Position numbers and translations under genes: made by a program. 64,000 bases of DNA from Psilocybe azurescens (lineage: Eukaryota; Basidiomycota; Agaricomycetes; Agaricales; Agrocybaceae), in NCBI GenBank assembly GCA_023853785.1, contig JAJIRX010000221.1:186001-250000 (forward strand), given 5' to 3'. Position 1 is the stretch's first letter; every line of letters starts with the position of its first letter. Shown one piece after another: positions 47,601 through 60,379 of the stretch. The notes below the pieces were generated by a model. It saw nothing but the letters and a program-made list of their open reading frames with translations. It was not told the origin of the DNA and did no database searches.

Positions 47601-49460
47601 CAACTGGCAGCAGCGATCCGCAGTATCTTTCAGTGCACTGTTACGTGCGGGCATGTCTACAGCCTACAGGCCGACATCACAGGGGGGCGCCAAGTAAGCG
47701 ATTTATTTTTAGCACACAGCTGACACTGGGCGGCTGAAATATCGCATGTGTACTCTACGCCTACATATATTTGGAGACTGTTGCCAGTGCTACCGGTGTA
47801 TTCTGGTACCGTGCGATTATGAAGTATCTATCGGTCATATGTAGATCAAACTGACGGAACGGCAGGCATTGGTTTTGACATCCGAGATTGACATTTATTA
47901 TGCTGATGTGTAGTTACCAGTGAGAATGAGCGGTTCCGACAAGCAGCTAGTATGCTGTTTGCTATCATTCAGCACATTTGAATGATACATTGCTTGTTTG
48001 TCCACCGGTATAATTTGCGAGCCTTCACCTATGAAATTTATCACTTCCTGTCACAATTTGTATCCAAGATATGTCCAGAAGTCCGAGTCATTAAGTAACA
48101 CCAGAGCCGCTCCGTTGAAGACATAAATAAGCCCAACAATGTCCATTTATTATTATCTGGCATACGAGCAAGTTGCCCTGCCAGAATTGTGTGCAGAGCT
48201 GAAGAAATACAGAAATATCGTTACGAGTAAGAATCAAATCGTCGACATAGGAACCCGGAGTGGTTGGTGAATCGATGGACAGGAGCCCACAGGATATGTT
48301 GTTTCAGTTGCTGCGCATCCAGCTATCTGGATGGATTCAGAACTGATAGGTAAAGCCAGTATCATCAACTCTATTAACTGATTTCTGCGTTGACCATGAC
48401 TGTGGCCGATGGGTGGCCTAAGCGGAAGCCTCGCTGGTAAGGATGCAAAATGTATATCCCATCCTACTGGGCAAAAAATATAAAGTACACCTACATGCCC
48501 ATACAGCGTACAACTACTTGGTGACACTGCGGGCATGGGCTTATATACTGAGGTGGTACAGGGTAAACTAATGGATAATCACCACTGTCACCATCAGTCA
48601 TAACCACTAATTACCAATTCAATACAGAGCTGATACAGTGTAAAAGAAAGTTTCCAATCTGAGTAAAAAGAATTTACCTCAATGGGGGCCAGTGTCCCTG
48701 GGCATGCGCATTTAAATACTTGCGCTAATATTGGATGGAGCGTGGGAAAGTGTGTCGCGCGACAACGAGATCTTCATCCGGATACATTTTGTATAAGCTG
48801 TACATGTGTGGTTTCAGCTTTGATTTGTGCTTCGAATGGTATTGTGACAATCTACGACGAATTGGAAGACAGGTGAGAGTGTATATGATATTAATGGTTT
48901 CAGCAACAATGATGCGTCAAAACGCATACTCTGAATCATAACTCTTAATTGTCATACCCAAACCGTTGGACTAAGTATTTGAACTCAATCTCGGATTACC
49001 CTGCAACTGAACGGTATATTTACACTGTACCGGCTCGAGTATTTATGGAATTTCGGGGCGATATATTGTAACTGTAACTGAGTGCAGTACATGTCGCTTA
49101 CATTTACCATGTATTGCCTAATTTAATCACGCTTTACTCAAAAGTTATAGCCAATGCCCGTAGTGTGAGTAAGATGTGCAAGGGTGAATGACTGTCGTGG
49201 CTTGAGAAAGACGTCAACGGTCCTGATGCTCACAGGTGTAATTATAGCTTAGACCACATGAAGGGCTAGGCCCCCACGGGCGCTAACCGCATTCGATGAT
49301 TCCGACATTCACTCCACAAGCACTTTCTGTGTGGCTATTGTAATCTCTTAGCCTGAGACTCGTGATTTGAGGCTTCTCGTTACGGCTCGGTAAGGCCATT
49401 CATTTTCTACGCTCTCTCCAGTGAAAGAAGGGAGAATCGAGATCGGTACAGGAAGGACCA
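44640..49460. other. Gene-poor 4.8-kb region
   Basis: Many short opposing frames (for example 45346-45654, 45959-46330, 46913-47206) show no signal peptide, family motif or consistent splicing. No tRNA or rRNA pattern was found. It separates the Kre9-like pair from the cyclopropane-synthase-like gene and could be relic or regulatory DNA. Confidence 0.5.
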
Positions 49461-49462
49461 GT

Positions 49463-51697
49463 TTAATCGTACACATCGCACCCGTACTCCTGGTTACCTT
49501 CGCGCACGAAAGTCATAACATGATCTGCCGCAAGAATTAGTGAAAGGAACTGAAAGAGTTGAAGACCATGACTTACCTCCTAATGTCCGCGTCGTGAATC
49601 CTACTTCGCAATAGCAATAATAATCTGTATCTCAAAATCAGATTATGTCCTTAAACTAGAATCATCAATTATAAACACTCACATATCCACTTTCGCTTAA
49701 AAACTTCAATTTCATCCCTGCTCAGCGTCGCGGTCCCTCCCGAGATTCCCGCCTTCTCTCTTCTTTCTGTATACTCCTTCTGCAGAGCGGGAACGATAGC
49801 AGTCTCGAATCTATCCACGAAACGCCTCCGCCATTCTCTAAGAGTTCGTGCGTAGTGGGGGCCGATGTTATCTACAGATTCTACTATCAGGCTCCCTTTT
49901 GAGCCAGACATCAATGTTGTCATGAGGAATGTTAGGGTTGGTAGAAATCCTCCAGGGAAGACTATGGAGAGTATTTGGTTAGTCTCGTAGCTTGACCGAC
50001 GTGAGAACAAACTCACTCTGTATTTCATGTATATCTTCTATTAGGTGATAACTCTAGCTCATAGTTTGAATGTATTTGCTTACCCATTTCCGAATAAAGT
50101 CGATCTCTTGTATGTATCTATCGAATCCTACGAAGAACGATAACGATAAGGCCTCAGTAATTCCAATTAGCAAAGATAGTACTCACTTGCTTCTGGTATG
50201 CTGATGACCTGCACCACACCGACTGCGCCTTTTTTCTCCAGCGCCCAATCTACAATCTTCCAGTACCCTTCTAAAAACTCCCTTCCGACCGCCTCTATCA
50301 TTTCTATGCTTACAAAGCGTGAGAAACGACCCTGCCACTCGGGAGGCATGCTCCTGTAGTCCATTAAATGAACGGTGATCCGACTGTCCAATCCCAGAGT
50401 AGATATGCGTTGCTCCGCCAGAACCTTCTGTGCACTCGATAGCGTGATCGTATCAATTTCGACGTGTGGGTACTGCTGTGCGATGCGAATAGCGAGCGCA
50501 CCCCAGCCTGTCCCTATCTCAAGAATGCGGACAGGGGTGCCCTGATTTGAACCCGAGGGCGGCGGCCCCGGAACGTGAAGTTTGTCAATGATATGCTGAA
50601 GCTTGCGTATCTGGGCGGCAAATAGGGGATCATCGTTCGTTTCGGTGCTGGCGTTGGAAGGATCATAGTCCGTAGCTAGTACGAGCGAATCTGATAGTGT
50701 GTCACATGGCTCTGATGAAGGTGGTGACGGTGGGAGTGGGAGTGTAGGTTCACACTCGGAAGTGAGACGTTTGAGAGACTGTCCGCCACTCCATTGATTT
50801 TGAACCTCCTTTCCCTCTGCGAGATCGCCGTCCAACTCGGGGAAGATAGCGCAAGAATAGGTCATGTCTTCTGACAAGAAGCCTTGAGAAACGATTGAAA
50901 GAAGTTAATTTTCTGGCTCTATTAACGTGCGACATGCTTGCCTGCGAACATATCATTTGAGATGTCATAGTGAGCGGAGATGTTAGAGCGCGAGTTCCCA
51001 ATTGTATTGAGGAAGCGATAGGAAGTGATTTTTGTGGGAGCGTAAAGAGGAAAGAGATACGCGAGTCCATATTTGACAGGTTTTCTCTGTTTTCTAAAAA
51101 TATCTTGTTATTACACCACGCGATCAGGGAGGCAATTTCTTGAAAGTCTCAAAATTATCACTGACCTGAAACAACGTTACAAGATTGTCGCATTCAACGT
51201 CCCCGTACATGTAGGCCTCAGCAAATCCTAGGTCCCCCATAGCGCAAAGACGGACCCAAAAGGCATCATTGACGATGCGAAGTTCTGCCTTTAGTTCGGG
51301 TCGCGTGTTCGTTTGACTTGGGTCCTGACCGTTGTCAGGTTGAGGGATAGGAAACGTATAGATGTGGGAGTATGTCAGAACGCGAAGTTGGCCTATCGTA
51401 ATCCTTTGCATCAACCTGTTGGATTGAAATCGGTCGTGAACTACAAATGCCTTGAATCACAAGAAAGAAAACGTACGTGACTACCGCAGCTTCTGCAAGA
51501 CGGGCGATGGGTGTCCAACTTGTCTTGAATGCAGCCTCGGTAACGCGATTCCAGGCTCTATCTGCCAGTGCAGATACGGAGAATGGAGCCTTTGCGTCGG
51601 GTAGATCATCCATTGTGATGAAGGGGAGAACAGAGTAGGAGGCATTGTCAACTTTCCATCTCTTCTTAAATAGTTTCCTGGACCAATCAGGAAACAT
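49463..51697 (-). CDS. Cyclopropane-fatty-acyl-phospholipid synthase-like SAM methyltransferase
   Basis: The family adds a methylene or methyl group from S-adenosylmethionine to lipid acyl chains. It starts MFPDWSRKLFKKRWK (51697; an in-frame ATG at 51613 is an alternative). Exons give QRITIGQLRVLTYSHIYTFP and DAFWVRLCAMGDLGFAEAYM, then RSNISAHYDISNDMFAGFLS and DMTYSCAIFPELDGDL. The SAM site RILEIGTGWGALAIRIAQQY follows, then ITVHLMDYRSMPPEWQGRFS and SIEMIEAVGREFLEGYW. After it, VFPGGFLPTLTFL and the C-terminal exon FVREGNQEYGCDVYD end at 49463. HYDISNDMF, YSCAIF and EIGTGWG are diagnostic. Several short introns join in frame and no breaks were seen. The acidic Ser/Pro-rich insert before the SAM motif is longer than in bacteria. 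Substrate (phospholipid or sphingolipid) is not decided. Confidence 0.85.
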
Positions 51698-52125
51698 GGT
51701 TGCTCAATTCGATCCTTTCCCTCGCCTGGGTCATCGGGCATCCAGTTTGATCACGATCGGCTCTTGGTTTCCATAATGGGCATCTCTAATTTGTTCCTGC
51801 TCGGCCATAATAACAATTCCATGTTGTTTCCTGTCCGATATGGCCGCGCAATTGCAACCGTCGACAATATTCGAGGACAAGCTGTCGAGATTGTGAATTA
51901 CAATGATTACATCCCTGGAGTAGTCCATCCATATCAGAGAATTCCGAAGCCGGACTTTCATTCATACCTCGACCTTAAAAAAAATGATGTATACACTCCC
52001 ATTGGTATTTACTACACAGATATATGGACCGCCATAAAGTTACCCAGTGCTCGAAATGTATAAATAAAATAAAAATACGACTCCCTAATCATACAAATTA
52101 TCAGTAAAACGAAACTGATTCCGCG

Positions 52126-55100
52126 TCATACACCATGGTCATTAGGACCGAGCTTCGAAGACATTCGTTCATCTAATACCTGATTCAAAACACTCTTTGC
52201 TTCCATTATATCATGAACGTCGACTTGAGATGCGCCTGTATCAGTGACAATGGCGTATGCTTTCTGCAGGACATCAACTTGAGCGCGGGAAGTGGCACCT
52301 TTACGGCCAGTGCCCTCAACTGGTGTTGTGCGATTTCGCCGCAGGGTACGTGAGACGGCCATGGGCAATGAAGAGAAGGATTGCTCTGGCGCTGTTTGAG
52401 AACGCTGTCGGGCCCTCGAGCGCAAGGGATAATCACCCAAAGAAGGGCTCAGAATATCGTGATCATCGGATTCATGATTATCTAGAGGGCGTATGAGTAA
52501 GGAAAAATAACAGAGAAGATAAACCTAACCTGTTATCTCGCCTTCGAGTTCGCCGTCAGATTTGGGTTCTTCATCTTGAACAACTGGATAAACACCATTC
52601 AATACCATCTCGAAATAGAACACGGGTTGTCAAAACCTACCTGAGGAGCCTTGTTGCAATTCTGCTCGTACTCGCTTCACTTCATCCCAAGTAACATTCC
52701 GCTCCCATGAGTCGTAATCTTCAAACGTTCTTCGCATACTGTTATCCAAATAATCAGGGGGAGCATGAGAAAACGAAATGAATGGGTCCTGCTCTGGATT
52801 CTGGGCTCCAAAGCTTTTCGAATGAATCTCTGTCCTTGAACTCGTTTCGCCTTCCTTCACACTGCGACGAGACTGGGAAGACTGCTTAGACGACTTTTGA
52901 AGAAGATATGGCGATGGTATCCGGGTTACAGGCTCAGATACTGAACTCTTGGAAAGCGAGTTACGCATCGCGGGGATCTCGAGGTCCTCACCCTCATCCC
53001 TGGCCTTTTCTTTGCCCGCTCGGGGTTTAAAAGCTTCACGAGGCACCTCCAATTTGCGTCTCTTTGGTGTACGAGAACCTGGACTTACACATAAATACCA
53101 CCAGAAGGCAAGCAAAGAAACATAAGAAACGTACCTGAGGTATCAGAATCAGCCGAACGTTTTGAAGTCGAGGCCACACGTTCAGGTGATCGCGATCTTT
53201 CTTGGTAGATATGATGATCGTCAAGAGAACCTTTCGAGCTATCGCTATCGCCACTATTGCGGCTGCTATAATCTTGAAGAGCCAGAAGGCCCGAGATGCC
53301 TTGCACTCCGGGTTCTGTAAACCTTGATCGAGGAACAGGTGTCATCGCATCATCGTCGCCATATCGTTCTTGATATTCATGAGTCGTGATCATCAGCTCC
53401 GTATTCGCGTCCAAAGGTAGCCCCTGATTGATCAAATCGACATCTTTAAAAGCCATCGGTTGAGAATCAGGAATAGTATAACTTTTCTAGAAAAGAACGA
53501 AGAGGGTCAGCACATGGTAAGTGTATGTAACATGAGTGATCAGCAGACTGACCAAGCTTTCAGAACCGGAGTCGAAGGATATCCCGTCACCAATGCTACT
53601 CTGTGTAACGTCGGCCCATGACTTCAATTTTTGCTTGATGGAAAGCGGAATTTCACTCTTCGGGATATCATCGCGCTTGTGGTACGTAGCACGCCAGAAA
53701 TTGTAGAAAGCGAGCGGCCCTTGTCCACGGATTCGCCCGAAAACTGAAGTAAGAAATGCCGTGAGCTTCTCCAGAATGGCTATAGACGGCTCCACACGAG
53801 CAAGGATGTCTAGAGAGCGCATATAGAGAGCATCGACCTAAACGTTACGAGAAAAGTAAGGTACCGATTAAAGGAATTAAAAAAGTGTGTCACCAGCTCG
53901 TCATCTTCATCACCTTCGAGTCTCCTCTCTTCATCGGCGATCCATTGGACGAGACTTTTCTGTACTGTAGAAAGAAGTCGAACTATATCTGATTCTGCCG
54001 TATTGGAAATCACCTCGCCGATCAGACGAAGAGTAGCGATCGCGCAGTCTCTATCCTCTAGGGTGAAATAGGAGTCGGAAAGACTGTCGTCGATCCAAGA
54101 AAGAATTCGTATATTCGTTGGGGAACATGGGTCAGATGAGATGGAAGACTGTGCCAGTAATGAACGAAGAATCCTTGGGGACTGCTTCAGACTGGCATGC
54201 ATAGTCAGGAATAAGCTTGATCAGTACAGAAAATACGCACGATGCCATTTTCGGCTCAGTGCAGAGCGACAAGAGTCGAGATATAACATCTTGCCGTGTT
54301 CGCGATGCCTTTTCTCCACCGTCTAGTGCCTGTGCTAAAATCCTGTCCCAGGTTTGAAGCTCAGTTGTAGAGAGATCCCACATACTATATGAAGATCGTA
54401 TTGAGCGATCAATTACTAATGTTAGGAGAAAACATGAAACGCACCCCAAAGGCATTACGAGGAAGTTGAGAAGTGTCTCCCAATCCTCTGCGTCAATTAA
54501 CAACTGGCCATTCTTCGCCAGGACTATCCATAATTGCTGCATCATTTCCTGCTCTTCTTGACTTTCACTAGGCCGAAGGTGAACAGCACGGAGGAGGGAC
54601 GGAACACCAGCAGAAATTAGATCCCCACAAAGCTGACTCCAGAGATCCTTGACACGATCATCTACAAGCGTAAACGAACGCTTCAAAAGAGCTGCTAGTA
54701 TGCTTTCCCCCGGAGACGAAAGGAATGACTCGGCGAATACGTTCTTCATTACCGACCAAAGCTTTCTGATGAATGATAAATAACAGATTTGCATCTCGGG
54801 GCCATCCAGGGCAGCTGTAAACTCCGTTAAGATGGAAATGATCTCCGAAGAAAACGACTGTGAGCCGGTGAGATGTTCTTGCCCTGGCATAATTTCTCCG
54901 CGAACGAGCAACAAAGCTTGCCATGTCTGCACGGCTTCAGGCTAGCCAGAAGTGAGTACAATAATTAATCGAGGGACCATGACAACTTACAGATAGTTCT
55001 TGGCCAGTATTAAGAACCTGCTGCGCGATGGAAATCCACACTTGAGTAAGTCGATCCCAATGGCACAGGACTTCGGCTTCCGTCAGTGGTGGAAGTCGTT

Positions 55101-56970
55101 CGATCGGTATTCGTACGGGGGGACCTTGATATTTGCTGTGGGCTGCATAAGAATGGAGTCGTCGATAAGCTCCCGGGAGAAAGGCAGCTCGTCCGTTTGA
55201 GAGCAGGTTGTGGAAGGAGAACCGATGGAAGCCATCATTCTAGCCAAAAGCATAGCTCCCTCATGTCTCACCTCTGCAAGTTTGCTACCAACGAGATCTC
55301 CCAGCACTTTGATTGCTCGGGACACATCCTCTTCCGAACGTTTCCCTTCTATCTCGAGTTCACCTGCCCGTAGAAGAGAAGCGATGAGGTTAACCCGCCG
55401 GCCATCTTGGCTGATCACACGAAAGGAACGCTCTTTGGTACTGGGTTTACCACCGATTCCGTTGTGCTCCAGTTCCAGCGGTAGTCGAGAATATGCCCAG
55501 AAGAGAAGACCCCAGGCTTCCTTATGCACAGATCGCAGTTGGCCGCTACACTCCCGAAGAACGCAGACAATGAATTTGATGCATGAAGATTTGAGGAAAA
55601 TACGGTGATCCAAAAGGATGATGAAACATGAGACGACGGTGAAGGCAAAAGACAGGCCTAGTCGCTGCCACCGAGGGATGTTCTTCACGGCTGACTTGAA
55701 AAAGGAAAACAGAACATTTTCGGTGTGCGATGGAATCCGCCTTGACGTTTCTTGGTCCACATAGTTCTCCACGTATTTTGCAGCTCGTTCGGAGGGAAAT
55801 GGTTCGGTTTGAGAACTGTCCATCTTCGCAGATGCGAATCCGCTGCATGCCATAGCTGCATGGATTGCGATTTCGGGATTTCCAGAAGCGATGTGGTCCA
55901 GAATTAAGGGCAACAGTTCGACGAGCCATGAACTACAAGAAGGATATCTCCTCAGGATGGAGCGAACGGCCTGAAAAGCGATCGCTCAAGAAGAGATAAT
56001 TATCAGAACAGTAAGATACACTCACCTTAAACGCATCTAGTTTGGCCACATATCCCCCCAAGTCATGAGAAATTGAATTTCGTATGGCGAGTATGATTTC
56101 CTTCTTCAGCGAGGATAAGATAAAAAGCGGCAATTGCTGAACTTTCAGGATCCAAAGAACCATGGCAGAGTGTTTCTCTATGTTGAAAATGGAAGAAGTT
56201 TTAGTCTTACAGAGTTGCAGAGCGTAATCGAATAGCGATACAAGTTGATGGTCTACAAAGTCAAACCTCAGTATCAAAAGAACCGGGGCACATAATTTGA
56301 CGTACCAGTAAAATTACAATGCATGTTAGGAAAAGTGAAGATGTCAGATACGAATCGCAGAGCAAATTGGCAGAGCAGATTGTTTTCGGTCAGTGTTTGG
56401 ATGTCGTCGTCATTAGGGGTCTCCTCGGAATAAAAAAGATAAATTGGCCAGGGAGTCGTTATATTGCTGCGATGCGAAAGAATTGGGTAGTACCTGTCCA
56501 ATGTCCCGCATGAGACAATCCGATAGAAGTTGCGATTCTTCTTTAAAGATCGTCATAAATGATGGTGTTACATCTATCGAAGAAATGTCGTGAATTCGAT
56601 CCCGTAGCTTCGTTGAGAGGCTGTTATATGCCTCCACGACATCATGAGTGGATATATTGTGTGTGTCAGGATCCTTTAGGGACTCCTTTAAGATTCGAAT
56701 TGGTGATGCGAAGTATGTTGATGGCACAGCGGCAGGGTTTGATAATGACCCTGGGTCATTCGTGACTTTGTCCATGCAGGGTTGGGTCGTAGATGGAATG
56801 AGGGCAGTACCGATAAAATCACATAGGCTTCTTGAACTGGGGCACCTGGAAGAGTTGAGACTTAAGGAAAGTTTCACTTTATGCTTGACGGCCCCGGTGT
56901 CTGGAGGGTCAATGCTTCGAAGCGAGTTGAAAATGTGCCCGTTTGATAAGATTGAATGGGAGCGTTTCAT
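52126..56970 (-). CDS. RIF1-like HEAT-repeat protein, full length (copy B)
   Basis: It starts MKRSHSILSNGHIF at 56970 (no ATG upstream in frame) and runs through about a dozen exons to a stop at 52126, some 1400 residues. Rif1_N-like segments align with copy A: DVVEAYNSLSTKLR with DLITGYNILAARLR, and SAMVLWILKVQQLPLFILSS with TCALAIWLVQTQRLPASVLQ, followed by KKEIILAIRNSI. HEAT-like helices follow (IKVLGDLVGSKLAEVRHEGA, WETLLNFLVMPLG, DILARVEPSIAILEKLTAFL). The C-terminal third is disordered, acidic/basic and Ser-rich, with SRTPKRRKLEVP (nuclear signal) and SLPMAVSRTLRRNRTTPVEG near the end. The N-terminus has SILS, not SILK, and no RVxF-like motif, so PP1 docking as in copy A is not evident. 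One frame slip sits at the G6 run 55117-55122 (one base short). Confidence 0.75.
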
Positions 56971-58069
56971 AATCAAGCCTTCTTTTTATGCAGATGCAAA
57001 TTTGGTTTTGAAGTCTTGAGATTGAGACTGTTCCTTCAGAGAGTTGGATTGGACGGCTGAAAGGATCAACTATATGTGCGATGTTTAGTTACAAACAACA
57101 ATCACCCAGGCGTGTAGCAGTAAACAGCATCCTTCTTCTTAACCTGTGCCCTCGCTTTCTATCCCTTCCAATACACTCCCAACTACACGTTGACCGTTAA
57201 ATGAAGGAAGTTGAGAGATCGCTGTTAGGCTGAAGCGAACGGCTTGAAGTCACCAGAGTGCAGGACGGCCCTTCGTTGAGATCGAATTCTCGCTTCTTGG
57301 GAAAGCTGATCTCCTCAAAGGTCTCCCTCGCTGATACTATGGGTGTTAGAAGCAAGTAATGTACAAGAGTAATGAGAGAGCGGTGAGAGAGTGGTCGAGT
57401 CAATTGAACTCTTGAGTGTGTACTCAGTACTGTCAATCGACCCTGAAAAGAATGGGAGCATGTGACTCTGTTTATGTCATTTCTCACGGACCCTTCTCGT
57501 AAGAACTCCGACATCAAACATGCGCAAGCTCTGGACGCCGTTATCATTGTCGACGACTCGACTTGGACTGATCCTCTGCCCTACCGTACCATACCTTTAA
57601 CCGACCATACCTTTAATCGAACACACTCGTCGAAACTCAACTTCAAACTTTCTCTGAACTCCTCGGTGACCTTTTGAGGTTCAAAGCGTAGAATCGACCC
57701 TAAAGGTTTTCTTTAAGGTTAATTGATTAATCTGTGTATTCGATGCACAGCTACGCATTGTTGGATCTTGGAGGCCCTCGTAGCTCAAGGGTACAACGTG
57801 GTGCTGAAGTGGCGCACTCACCTCGACAATGTCGGTAATCTTTCGTGGACTGAGGCACATCCAGCCCGAATTCTACTTCCTCAATGACTTGTTCCGCTCC
57901 TCCGCTCTTCCGACGATCCAGTCTAAAACGAAAGGGCTCCTATTGGCTGGTATAAGACTATTCTCACCAGAAGCGATAAACTCCCTCTTCCATCAGGGCT
58001 TTGTTTACTTGATCTGCTCCATTATCATAGTGACACTCTTTCAGGCATACCTTTGAATTTTCTCTGGAC
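56971..58069. other. Intergenic between copy B and the plus-strand secreted-protein pair
   Basis: Short frames only. A small direct repeat (CCATACCTTTAA) occurs near 57590-57615. The left part holds the RIF1 copy B promoter, the right part that of the gene at 58070. Confidence 0.5.
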
Positions 58070-58721
58070 ATGCTGTTCTGCTATTTTACGTTGCATACCC
58101 TCGTTATCACCCTCCTATCACTCTGTCTTGGTGCACTAGCTGGTCCTTGTATGCCATGTCAAGCTTCGAACAGGAGATATACCCCTTGGGATAGAAGAAT
58201 CGCCATTTCCCGCGGGGCTTACAGCCCAAACATCACGAATCCTACCAGTCATACGGTCTGGATTGGAGGTTCCGATGTTGTTGTTACGTGGTACGTCCGT
58301 TCCGCTAAACATTTGTCCTTCCCTTTGCTGATCACTCTGCGACTTTCGACAACAAAGGAATCTCGATGACATGCCTGCAAAACCCGCAAACCCCAAAGGA
58401 ACCTTGCTTTTGGGCTACCTTCAGGATGGAAGCGAAGACCAACATCTGGATGTCGGTGAGCCCTCGATTTTTTTAACAGCTCCTAAGTCCCCGGAGATTC
58501 CTAACCTGAATATCACAACATCAGAACACCCGCTGGCCTCAGACTTTGAGATTAAAAAAGGATTCGTTATTGTGAAGTGCCCAGAGGTTGTTGAACGTAA
58601 ACAATATATCGTTGCCTGTGAGTTTGAATTCCTAGATCACGACTCTTCATTTGTCAGCTAAACCTCTACAGTAATCGGTAATTCTGGAAATAGCAGTCCA
58701 CCGTTCAGAATCAAGACTTAA
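58070..58721 (+). CDS. Kre9/Knh1-like small secreted protein, paralog 3
   Basis: The signal peptide MLFCYFTLHTLVITLLSLCL leads to AGPCMPC, a short Cys-bearing linker and then NITNPTSHTVWIGG and VVVTW. The intron splits the Trp codon (TG|G), giving WNLDDMPAKPANPKGTLLLG and YLQDGSEDQHLDV. A second intron precedes EHPLASDFEIKKGFVIVKCP, and a third precedes LIGNSGNSSPPFRIKT and the stop at 58721. The usual FGDSGN is changed to IGNSGN. All splice joins keep frame. There is no Ser-rich stalk or anchor, so it is predicted secreted. It is tandem with paralog 4. Confidence 0.75.
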
Positions 58722-59553
58722 TTCCCCAGGAATACCCTGCCTTCGCAATATGATCTATGCATGTCTTTACGCCTCACGATTCTTTGTTGCATTTTACGAT
58801 TTGTTATACTACTTCCCCAATGGACTCTTTGACGCTCGTTTCTTATGCATTGGGCGTTTTCCTGGACCGAACACCTGCATTCAGTCGCCGGCGGTAAAAA
58901 GTAAAATTTTAACGCCATACATGGTTTAATCGACAGGTTTACTATGTGCATCAGCGAATCTGGGCGGCTGATGCGTTTGCATCGTCTATGAAACTTTATA
59001 ACTGTGTTAGATGAACCTGTACAAGTTCTATCTTCACTGTAATGACCAAAGAATGCTTCATAGTTGTTCTTCGATTCTGTCTTGCTCGCTTGGGGAGATC
59101 AATGACGACGAGGTGACTCCACATCGCTGCTTGTATTCTGGGCTCAGCCACTTGACTTGATTTTTGATTATCCCTGCTCTCGCCTGCCGTACTATTGCGA
59201 TGTAGTTCTCTGAAGCTCTACAAAGGATTTCGGCTTGAGCCATGTCGTAAAATTTCTGACCATGTATACAAACCAATGGGAAGACACCTTTCAGTCCGAC
59301 AAAGATTCCCTTCTCCTGCATCTTTGGAAAACCCGGTCAAGAGGATGCTGCTGTTGCATCTCGTATGTATCTTAACCCTCAAATTTAATTTTCAAGAACC
59401 AGGGATCTACGATGTGGCACCGGCCTCGTGTACGTGCATGCATGCATGCACTCGAAAACTCTTCTGTACTTCTGGGGTCCATCAAAGCAAGAAAGAACAA
59501 GGCCAGACTCTTTCCGTACGTGACCTGGAGCTCCGAGCTCGATATCTGAGTCG

Positions 59554-59560
59554 TATAAGA
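59554..59560 (+). promoter_or_regulatory. TATA-like box of the secreted-protein gene at 59714
   Basis: TATAAGA lies about 155 bp upstream of the ATG, close to a pyrimidine-rich stretch of the kind fungal 5'UTRs have. Supported only by position. Confidence 0.35.
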
Positions 59561-59713
59561 GCGTGCACAGAGCCCAACAACTTTCACCAGTACTACTATT
59601 CTCCTTTTCCTTCTTACTTCCTCTTACATTTCGTCTCGAAACGAACACTCTGTCGCTTTTCTCGTATTACACATCCTTAATCCACCTCATCTCAATAATT
59701 GGTTTATTTCATC

Positions 59714-60379
59714 ATGCAACTCACCACCTTCCTTACCACTCTCCTCGTCGCCACCGCATCCGTAGTAGCTGCACCAATTAAAGGCCCACAAGAGCTCATC
59801 GTCTTTAACCCCCCTATCACATCGCCCAAAGCGTCTGCGGCATGGGCCAAGGGCTCCCCAGCAGATTGTGAGATGGAGTGAGTGTCTCTTCTCCTTCTCA
59901 TCATGATCCTGTAGTTCTTCTCTTTGCTGCTCGGTATACTGACGAATGAATGAACTAGATACAGACGAAATCCCCGAATCAAGAGTGAACTCGACTGGTA
60001 CCATCGTCCTCGGTTATGCTGAGTTGGCGAGCAGCAGCGAACATCTCGACATGGGTAAGCGTGCGATGGACCTCGTGTTTTCTTCTAGTACATGTTAGGT
60101 CGGATTAACTTAGAAAGTTTACAGAACACCCTCTAGCGACCGACTTCCCTATCAGCCAAGGCTTCATGAAAGTTGTCATGCCCAAGAACATCACGGAAAG
60201 AAATGACTATTTCATCGTTCGTACGTAGCCCCTTTCCTTTTCCTAAACTAAGGTCTAATCTGTCCTTCATCTAGTTTTTGGCGACTCGGTAAGCTTTGTG
60301 TCTTGTTCAATTTGAAACGCAAGCTGACTGTCTGATGTATGTACAGGGAAATCGCTCTCCCAAGTTCAGAATCCACTGA
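59714..60379 (+). CDS. Kre9/Knh1-like small secreted protein, paralog 4
   Basis: The signal peptide MQLTTFLTTLLVATASVVAA is followed by PITSPKASAAWAKGS. The usual QTVTW is lost: splicing at GCAGATT|GTGAGATG gives ADYTDEIPESRVNSTGTIVL, which restores the family frame. The rest is typical: HLDMEHPLATDFPISQGFMK, then VVMPKNITERNDYFIV, and LFGDS with an intron inside the GDS|GN motif, ending SPKFRIH and a stop at 60379. An alternative donor four codons later puts a frame shift in the next exon, so the first donor is chosen. Predicted secreted, no anchor. It is the closest relative in layout of paralog 3, which lies 1 kb upstream. Confidence 0.78.

Noticed and set aside
51764..52063. A 99-residue plus-strand frame between the methyltransferase and RIF1 copy B
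   Set aside because: It lies in the promoter of one gene and the 3' flank of the other, with no family features; chance frame is likely.
59058..59321. An 87-residue minus-strand frame upstream of the secreted-protein gene at 59714
   Set aside because: No splice, family or compositional support; overlaps the upstream flank of a better-supported gene.
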